From: Rhodocollybia butyracea
Lineage: Eukaryota; Basidiomycota; Agaricomycetes; Agaricales; Omphalotaceae
NCBI GenBank assembly: GCA_015501585.1
Contig: JADNRY010000006.1
Span: forward strand, 372,001-436,000
Direction of reading: 5' to 3'
Length of the DNA: 64,000 nt
The translations under genes were made by a program, and so were the position numbers. This document shows positions 56,101 to 64,000 of the stretch, one piece after another; the stretch's first letter is position 1, and each line of letters begins with the position of its first letter. The notes below the pieces were generated by a model, which saw only the letters and a program-made list of their open reading frames with translations, did no database searches and had not been told where the DNA came from.

Positions 56101-59100
56101 CTGCTCTGCGTATCGAGTCTATCGCATCTTCTACTCGCGGGGCTCGAGTGGATCCCGGAGAGCCCACGCGGGGAAATCCTCCACGAGCCCTTGGTCAAAG
56201 TTTGACTGAGACCTCTTTGGCCCTTCCTTTATTGATACAAGTTGCTCAACAACGACAATCTTCTGTCTTTTCGGCACGAGATGCGCATCTCAAGTCATTG
56301 GCAGGCTTATTCGATACTGTATGTTCTCTGCTTCGACAGTAGACCATTCCCCTCACACGACTTTTAGACACACGGTGTGCTGCTTCAATATCTCGAGCTT
56401 CTCACTACGCCTTCAGCGGTCTCTCCGGAGGATTATGCGAACAAAATACTGCCTCCTCTTCGAGACTTGCATGAGAAATATGGGATATCCGCTCCAGTCT
56501 GTATGCAAATTGTGCGGCCAGTGCTTCACACTCAACTATTAGTAAGTGCTTCAGACTAAGTTGTGACTAGCATTTATCAACTGCAACAGAACTCTGCTTT
56601 GAGTATGGAAGAGCAGGAGCGTCTAGCCAACCAAGAGGCCGAAAGACGTCTCAAGGCAGCATTGACTGCCAAGAGGGAACCTTCTATATCCCAGTCTCGA
56701 GTGGCCTCTCCTCTACCGAATTCCGTCACGGAGTCAAGTTCGGAGTCCAAACTAGCGTCAGATACTCATACAGCTTTGGAAGATGTGCCACTAGAGGCTG
56801 ATGGTCACGGCCTTGCAGCTCCAGAGGTGTGTATTCTTCTCCCTCTTTCTCACTCATCTAACTTTCTATCTAGAGTCCTTGGCTTCCTCAACTAGAAGTT
56901 CTTTTTGAAGACGTTCAAACGATTCTTCCTAGTCAAGCTCATAATATTCTGGGGTACGCCTTGACCTATTCGCTGCTGATGCAATGAATTTAAATTTGAC
57001 TAGTCCGGGTTTCTACGTCACGTTTTGGCAACTTTCAACTTACGATCTCTCTCCGCCGCTGTCGAGGTACGACGAAGAAGTTGCTGCCCTGCGGGCTCTT
57101 AGTCGGCAGGAGGATGGTCTCTACGTTGCTTGTGAGAGATCAGCAGATCGGGCCAAACGTTCTATGGCATCTTGGCATCGCACAAGAAGGGAAAGGTTCA
57201 ACTCATTCATTTCAACTCTGACTCAGGAATCAAAGGAACAAATTACGTCGCGAGTGTTTACTTTGAAACGACTTGCGCGCGAAAAGCAACATTGGTTCAC
57301 TGCTGGTAACAGTTTGTTTTACCTATTCCATATCCGTTTACTCAATCATAAATATGAACCAGTCACGAACGCTGCCCAGAAGCAAACCCAAGCTCTTAAA
57401 CTGTTAGATACATTCCTCGAACATTGTGTTCACCCCCGAAGTCTTCTTTCTCCGATGGATGCGGATTTTTGTGCACAATTCATTAAGATGTTGCACACGC
57501 AGGGCACTCCGGGATTTCATACTCTTGCATGTTACGATAAAGTGAATTTCTTCTGCGGTACGGTATATCCAATGCTGATGAAGTATCTTCAGATTCTCGG
57601 TGATCAGATCAAAGTTGTCTTGTTTTCGTGCAGTGAATATGAAGCTCGCAATTATGGTTAGTTTTCAATACCTACATCCTTGTAACTCGGTTTTGAGCAT
57701 CGTGCAGGCCGTTTTCTCCTGGGAATATTGTCAGATCTTAATAAGTGGCACTCGGACGAGGCAACTTACATCGCAGATAACCGATCAAAAGCTGGGGGTA
57801 AGACTGTTCTACATACTGGCTTTCAGAGTCAATATCGACTCCCGATGCCTCCGGAAAATCAGCTGAAATGGTCAGTATTTCAAAAGATTGTTCGCAAATG
57901 GCACAAGAAGATTGCTTTGGTATGATTATTCTCCACTTATTCAATCACGGTTTTTTGACTGGGATCCAGGCCTTTGTAGAGTGCGTTCAAACTGGGGAAT
58001 TCATGCACGTCTACAACGCAATAATAGTGCTGAAGGAGATCCTTCCTTTCTTCCCGCTTTCTGCTGTATCCCAAGAAACTGGACCCCAGCTCGATAAAAT
58101 CATGGATCAATTTTTGGAGAAAGAGGAACGAGGTGACCTCAAGATTTTGGGTAGAGCGTACGTAAAGCTGAACATTGACTCTCGTCTACGCTCATGCCAT
58201 TCTTATTAGATATTCTGCGAGTTTGAAAAAACGCGAACAGTTCTGGACTTCGATCAAGGTCCCCACCAAGGTATATTGATATGCTATGTTGAGTTTTGAG
58301 AGCTCACTTTTCATCAGCCGGCCGCTACTACTTCTCGCCCTATTGCTCCGTCTCGTTCATCTGCTACTCCAGTGGGACCAAGCGCGCAGACTGTTCCTGG
58401 CGGGAGTGATATCAAGCGTCCCCCTCAAGTTGCTTCGTCTACCCCCTCGGCTCCTCGCGCTCAGCTAGCAAGTAAACCACAGCCTGTTCCAGAAAAATCA
58501 AATATCTCGGCAGCTATGGAGAGGTAACATAAACTCAAATTGTCCTGTGTTTATATTGATATTTCTTCCAGTGTTCCTCGCCCTCCTGTTGTGAAGAGAA
58601 TCCGACCAGAGGCGAGTAATTCGCCCAAACCAGCAGCCGAAAAACCCTCGATATCTGAACATGCCTCGGAAAGGAAGGATGACTCCAAAGAAAGTTCACA
58701 GTTGTCGAACTTGCGAGCTGAGGCTAGGACTGTGCCTTCTTCGCCTATGGATCCTACTCGCGGTGAACGATCTGCCGAAAACCCGGCCCCAGCAATGCCG
58801 CCTCCTTCAGAGCCTAGCCAAAAACCTTCTGCACTTGAGCTTCGTGTTACTGCTCATCACAATCGCTCAGACAAAAACGACGATAAGAATGACCCCTCTC
58901 GTGGTATGGATGTATCCGCTGCTCCTTCGCCTCGACGTCGTTCGGTTTCACCGTCCAGTCGTCCAGGCACTCGAAATCACAGCTCTGAGAGCCGTACGAG
59001 CGCTGGTCGATCCCGGGGGAACGCGGATGCTTCTGATAAGAAGGATCGTGAACCTACGCGCCGCGATAGCTTAACACACAACCGCAGTGACCGTGGCGGA

Positions 59101-60327
59101 AGGGAGCGCACTACTACTGGCGATAGCGATCGAGATCGTGAGTCGCGGCGTGACCGACATGGAGACAAAGAGAGGGACCGAGGAGACCGCGAGAGGGAGA
59201 GAGATAAGGACCGTGACCGTGAAAAGGACAGAGATCGACATGGGGACCGACACCGCAGAGATGAGAAGACTCACAATCGTGATGCCAGGAAAGAGCGTGA
59301 AGGTGAAGCAAAGAAGGATCGTGAAGGCGAAGCGAGGAAGGACCGGGATGGTCGAACCCACAACACGGAGAATGTGAACTCTTCTAGCATCGCTGAAGAT
59401 CGTCTACCTCCTCGCCCTGATGCCAGACATCGAGATACGCCTGACGATGGGTTAGGAAAGCGCAGAAGAGGCCCAGAAGATGAGGTTTGTCTGTTCAAAT
59501 TCGCTGTCGATTCTATCTTATGCAGTTCAGGTGGACCGTGGCTCCAAGCGAAGCTCTCGAAAAGATACTCACCGCGAAGACCGGTCAAGACGTCCTGGCG
59601 ATAAAAACGAACATCCCGATCGCCCTCGTGAATCAGACAGACGCAGACGTGGAGGTGAAGTAGACAAAAATGACGGTCGTGACAATCCTTTGGACAAGGT
59701 TTTTTCTTCTACCTAGGTCATTTTTCGTGTCGTGCTGAGATTTTTTCTAGGCTGAAAGCAAGCGTCCTCCCGACGCTCCCCAAAATGATACCAGACGTCC
59801 GGATGCACCTCCGCGGAATCCCGAATTTGACGCTCCTGTCAAGTCCGGCACAAAGGTTTCCCCTTTACGCACACCATCTGCGCCCCGAGCAATGTCATTT
59901 TCTGAAACCCCCAGGAACGGCGGGAAAAACAATGGTCGTAGAGATGGTCTGACAGGATCCAATACTGTGCCCATTTCACCTATCGAAGGAGGTCTGGGTG
60001 GCGGTGGGAGCTTGCGCTCAAGAATCAGTGACAAAGAAACCACTTCTCGCCAACCGTCCTACCACGGCCAGTCGAGAAACGACAGGGATTCAAGGAAAAG
60101 GCCATTGGGTATAGATATCCATATCTGTCACTTGTTCTATTCTGATATTCATTACAGACCGCGAAAAAGATGCACTTGACACTTCCAACCAGGGACCAGA
60201 ACAGTCATCCAACAAGCGATTGAAGTTAAACCGCAATCGTTATACTGGTGAATCTGCCAGCATTGCGAAGAAAACATTACCTATTAACCCGCAAGCGGTA
60301 GACAGGCTTCAAGGGAGAAAGGACTGA
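53188..60327 (+). CDS. THO2: THO complex subunit 2 (THO2/THOC2)
   Basis: THO2 is the largest subunit of THO, the complex that couples transcription to mRNA packaging and export. I count 20 exons; the protein is about 2,000-2,100 residues. Conserved blocks include KFNLLREQSEGYSKLTVELT, IGFFDLDPNKALDIILDVMS, QYLFPALPLIRGNAVCIVEV, VWNILRLFDIELRWKLYGEW, FYVTFWQLSTYDLSPPLSRY, LKLLDTFLEHCVHPRSLLSP and GRFLLGILSDLNKWHSDEAT. The C-terminal 550 residues are disordered, with a long RD/RE/KD run (DRDREKDRDRHGDRHRRDEK), typical of the family. The start is the weak point: MDVINTVRTCVGTWNSGGET fits best but requires a 28 nt intron (53253-53280). The last exon ends RLQGRKD. Confidence 0.92.
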
Positions 60328-60448
60328 CATTGTAGCATAAGAAACACTGCTCTGTATTATTATACATTACTTCAAGAATGTATTACCTCCCATGATTCCA
60401 ATTTCTAGCATACAATAATATGTTGAGATAAATTACCAGTCATGCCAT

Positions 60449-60505
60449 GCCCGAGTTGAATCATTGTGCCCGAGTTGAATCGTTATACCCGAGTTGAATC
60501 GTTAT
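60449..60505. repeat. three 19 bp tandem repeats between THO2 and FOL2
   Basis: Three head-to-tail units of GCCCGAGTTGAATCGTTAT (60449-60467, 60468-60486, 60487-60505) with a few substitutions, in the 194 bp spacer between two convergent genes. They lie in 3' UTR territory. Confidence 0.85.
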
Positions 60506-60521
60506 TTCTAGACTTGAAGTT

Positions 60522-61574
60522 TTACCGCTTGATCAGAGTGAGGAACTCCTCCCGCGTTTTTTGTTGAGTGCGGAAACATCCAAGCATGCACGAGGTGGTC
60601 GTAATGGACCCAGGTTTTTGAACCCCACGCATCGTCATACATAGATGGCTGAAATATAAAGGTGAGAAATCAAGTTGGAAAATAAGGCAAGGGAGACCCA
60701 TACGTAGCTTCCATGACTACGGCGACCCCGCGAGGCTTGATTGCTTCCTGAATGGCAATTGCGATTTGTTTCGTAAGTCGCTCCTGAACCTGAAGGCGAC
60801 GGCTAAAGGTTTCTGCAATCCGGGCGAGCTTGGAAAGCCCAAGTACCAATTTATTGGGAATGTAAGCTATCGCAATCTGGAATGTAAAAAAGTGCGTATG
60901 AGAAATATCGAAACCTGGATACAAAGGTTTGATACCTTTCCAGTGAAAGGTACGAGATGGTGTTCACATAGACTGGATATGTCGATCTCCCGCACCAAAA
61001 CCATCTCGTCGTGGTCCTCCGCGAATACCGCATCATTTATAACATCTAGAGTAAAGTTCGGGTTAACTCACGATGTGCGAGATTCGGAAGTCGAATAGCA
61101 CCTGCCAAGCGGTCTTCATATCCTTTTGTCATCCACATAACCGCCTTTGCATACCGCTCGGGCGTTCGCAACAAACCCTCCCGATTTGGATCCTCGCCAA
61201 TGCAGTCCAATATCGTCCTAACAGCTTCTGTGAGCCTCTTTTCCCTTGCAGCCTTCTCTTCGGGGGAGGCAGTCAGGCGAGAGTAAGTTGATTTCGCTAG
61301 AAGAAAGTTGTGACTTGGTATGTCTGCCGAATATTTTCTTACCAGGCCATCCGAGACCGTTTGGATCCGGAACCATGTTTTCAGCTTCATTGCTCGCAGA
61401 GGCAATGAGGGGTGTAGTTACCCCAGAGGGCGGTCGAAAGCCGTAACCTTCATGAATCCTAGGTGTACCTACAGGAACAGCATCTGTTTCACGATGATTC
61501 GGTTCTGTGTTGTTGTTTTGAGAGAACTGTAGTTTAGCCAGACCTTCGGAAAGCAGATCGCTGTGAGACGACAT
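60522..61574 (-). CDS. FOL2: GTP cyclohydrolase I
   Basis: Converts GTP to dihydroneopterin triphosphate, the first step of folate and pterin synthesis. Five exons (61574-61343, 61296-61102, 61045-60936, 60876-60704, 60648-60522) encode 278 residues. Catalytic core landmarks are [34 protein letters not shown] with the zinc Cys and two His, [40 protein letters not shown] and [14 protein letters not shown] with the second zinc Cys. The end is [13 protein letters not shown] disordered ~85-residue N-terminal extension precedes the core. It converges with THO2. Confidence 0.95.
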
Positions 61575-61910
61575 AGTTAATAGCAACGACGTGTAAGTCG
61601 TAGTTCAAGATCAAGCTGATAAAAACATAAAGATTTCCACGTGAGCGGCGCGCATCGGCCCGTCGCGCTCAACTCCTTCAAGCTACCGGTTTAGGAAATA
61701 TCCGAACATTGATCTGGCTCCCTTTTGCCTTTTTGCCTCAGTACAGCATTTCTCTTGTAATTGCAGTGCAACAGGCAATCTTGAATCCACGGCTATGGCT
61801 ATTGTCCGGAACTCTCTATATATTGAGGCCCTATTAGCATTTGACAAAAACCATATACATAACTGCCAGTCCTGCATTGGTGGAGCGCGCAACCCTTAAT
61901 TGTTCTTTTT
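61575..61910. promoter_or_regulatory. divergent promoter region, FOL2 / ABC protein
   Basis: 336 bp between divergent start codons. A CACGTG E-box sits at 61638-61643, close to FOL2. Confidence 0.45.
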
Positions 61911-64000
61911 ATGCGTCCGCCATGTTCTGCTCTCTCCAGCAGCAGTCAAACGATGGGACCATGGCTATTCTACTTGTCCTTCTTGACATTCCCTGCGGTC
62001 AACCAGGCTGAGGACATTCAAACCCCATATGATATCTGGCTTGCTTCAAGAGCTGTAGCTGGTAGCAAAGAGCTTCTTATACCAGGTGCACAAAGGCCCT
62101 TGACATTCAGGAATGCTCGTTTAGCGTACATGATGTTGCAGAGCAATACGTTTGGCTTGGTATGTCAAAGTCTCTTGTTTCGCCTATGATCCTGACATCC
62201 GCGGGTTTGAATGTCTTCAGTTCAAGCGCCTTTGTGGCAGTCATCCCAAGCGAACAGTTCTCATGTTGGCGACACATCTTGCGCGTAGTATGTTTCCAGC
62301 TTTTCGGGGATATTCTCAGGTAACGTCAAATTCTGAGCTTTGATTCTCATTTTGGCCATTGCCAATGATTGCTTTCAGGCGCTCATCATAGACGAGGTGT
62401 GAATTATCTTTGAAAGTATCATTTCAACATCTCATCCGGGCCTCAGATTCAGCTTCAGTTTACCTCCGACACATTTTCCTGGCCCAGGCTTCTTCATTTG
62501 ACCGGTACCGAACTGATAAGAAGATATATAGAGGGCCTTCTTGATTCATATGCGTAAATATGCAGTGATTAATTTGATGGACTGTCTAATTCTTGCTATA
62601 TGCAGGTCGCACAACGAAAACATAGTTCTAGATTCCGCCAAATTCACGGTCGAGTTTCAGCAGCTTCAGCAGCGTGTACGACTCGATTGCCCAACTTTTA
62701 CAGACCCTTTGACGCGGGACCTTCTACATGAATCAGACCTCTTTGCTCGGTCCTTTAATGGTAGTAGTTTTGGTTCAATATCACCGCTAGACTTCCTCCA
62801 AATGCTCTCACTTGTAGCCGAAATCGTATCCCATCTGTTTCTGATTCTCTCGGTGACCAGAAGCTACACCCATATCTGGGTCCTAGTTTTGTCTCTTTGC
62901 TCGACGTGCCTCCCACTTGTGATACCTCAGGCGGTTTGGTCGCATAACGATTATGACTCTCAGTTCACGCCGCGGGAGGCTCGTGCGGCGGACAGACGAG
63001 AAAAAATGCGGAACATAGCATTTAGCGACATTTATCGGCCGGAAGTACAGCTTTTTGGGCTACAAGAGTGGATTTTATCTAGTTGGGCTAGTGCATGGAG
63101 AACAGTACACGACTCGGAACTAGCACATCAGCCAAAACTATCCTTCATATCTGGTTTCTCAGATTCTTTTCGAATATTTCAGAATGTGCGCTCTGGCCTG
63201 TAATCAATCCCACAACAAGCTGATGTTTGACTTTCAGGTGCCCTTTTTAATCCTTCTTCAAAGTTCTTCTGCCACATTAGGCTCTTTGTCACTTTACCGG
63301 AGCTCAATTCACTCCGTCATTTTCAGCTTCAGGAGCTTGGTAACTACAACAAAAATGGCTTTCCAGTCGGTCTTCTTAATGGCCGCGTGGTGTGCTAGTA
63401 CGGAACTTAAGCCAAAGCTACAGCCAGAAAAACAAAATAAAGTAAACTACAAATCCGAGTCTGTGGCGGGTGGCATCAGTATCCGAGCGCGGTAAATTTC
63501 CTATCTTTTATTTTGTTAGCATTTGGCTGATTCGACGAGCAGGAATGTTTCATACACTTATCCTGGATGTAGTGAACCTGCTTTGAAGAATGTGAATTTT
63601 GATTTAATTGCTGGGGAAGCTCTTGCAATCGTCGGATATAATGGCTCAGGTTGAAATTTCTTGCCTTTCCGTACAATACCATTCTTATTGACCATGAAAA
63701 CAGGGAAATCGACCCTCGCCAAGATTCTTTTACGAATTATTGACTTCGATGAGGGAGAGCTGATAGTCAATGGACATTCCATAAGGCGTTACGATCCCAG
63801 TGAATATCATCAACATCTTTCAGCAGTTATGCAAGGATTCTCGAAGTTCAATTCGACATTTAGAGAAAACGTTGGCGTTGGCTCTATTGCGCACATCACC
63901 TCAAGGGAGTCCATCGAAACTGCAGTGAATCTTGCCCAAGCAGATGACATTGTAAATTCCCTACCCAAAGGCTTACAAACAGTTCTCGAATCTCCTGCAT
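61911..64000 (+). CDS. ABC-type ATPase, 3' end outside the window
   Basis: The N-terminus (ATG at 61911, or MGPWLFYLSF at 61953) is followed by a region without easily placed introns. It includes FQQLQQRVRLDCPTFTDPLT, RDLLHESDLFARSFNGSSFG and SPLDFLQMLSLVAEIVSHLF, probably membrane or membrane-proximal helices. The nucleotide-binding domain starts at YTYPGCSEPALKNVNFDLIA. Its Walker A is GYNGSGKST, split by an intron inside the loop, and the Q-loop is AVMQGFSKFNSTFRENVGVG. The sequence stops before the signature motif and Walker B. I recall similar single-NBD ABC proteins in Agaricomycetes; the substrate is unknown. The upstream exons (62160-62600) are uncertain. Confidence 0.7.

Overview
This 64 kb window is nuclear DNA of a mushroom-type basidiomycete (Agaricomycetes). 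The evidence is gene density (about one gene per 2.5 kb on both strands), many short introns (mostly 46-60 nt), very short intergenic spacers, and proteins typical of that group, including a basidiomycete-style HEI10 and lineage-restricted low-complexity proteins. Exon structures were worked out by hand from splice sites, reading phase and family conservation. No transcript data were available.

Layout. 1-1.1 kb: truncated hypothetical gene. 1.1-4.25 kb: gene-poor transposon region, with a roughly 2.5 kb inverted-repeat element holding a nested 603 bp hAT-like element with a perfect 8 bp target duplication. 4.25-19 kb: FAR11 (STRIPAK), a fold-back repeat, DRE2 (cytosolic Fe-S assembly), BCD1 (box C/D snoRNP assembly), MED18 (Mediator), a forkhead factor, MTFP1-like mitochondrial fission protein, and an FHA-forkhead factor. 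19-30 kb: three lineage-specific proteins and the meiotic crossover factor HEI10. 30.9-37 kb: divergent eIF2B-delta (GCD2) and the nuclear 5'-3' exonuclease RAT1. 37-46.2 kb: a proline/serine-rich protein, SEC22, MPO1, an SDR enzyme, an SQ-repeat protein, and dUTPase (DUT1). 46.7-52.9 kb: a tRNA-Lys(CTT) gene split by a roughly 6.1 kb non-LTR retrotransposon. 53.2-64 kb: THO2 (mRNA export), FOL2 (GTP cyclohydrolase I) and the start of an ABC protein.

The most interesting system is the retrotransposon in the tRNA gene. Its second ORF has the unusual order endonuclease - RNase H - reverse transcriptase, all with intact catalytic residues. That ORF has no AUG ahead of the endonuclease. It follows ORF1 in the same frame, separated by a single UGA whose next codon is CGG, a known leaky-stop context. 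The element ends in short hairpins and a TATAAGG repeat that sits directly against the tRNA D-loop.

Other notable points are a 7 nt microexon that restores the HEI10 RING finger, an apparent excess of GC-AG introns, and single-base frameshifts in FAR11 and in the RAT1 RGG tail that are either sequence errors or real lesions. The SQ-repeat protein and dUTPase diverge from a promoter with an MCB (ACGCGT) element, which suggests a shared S-phase role.
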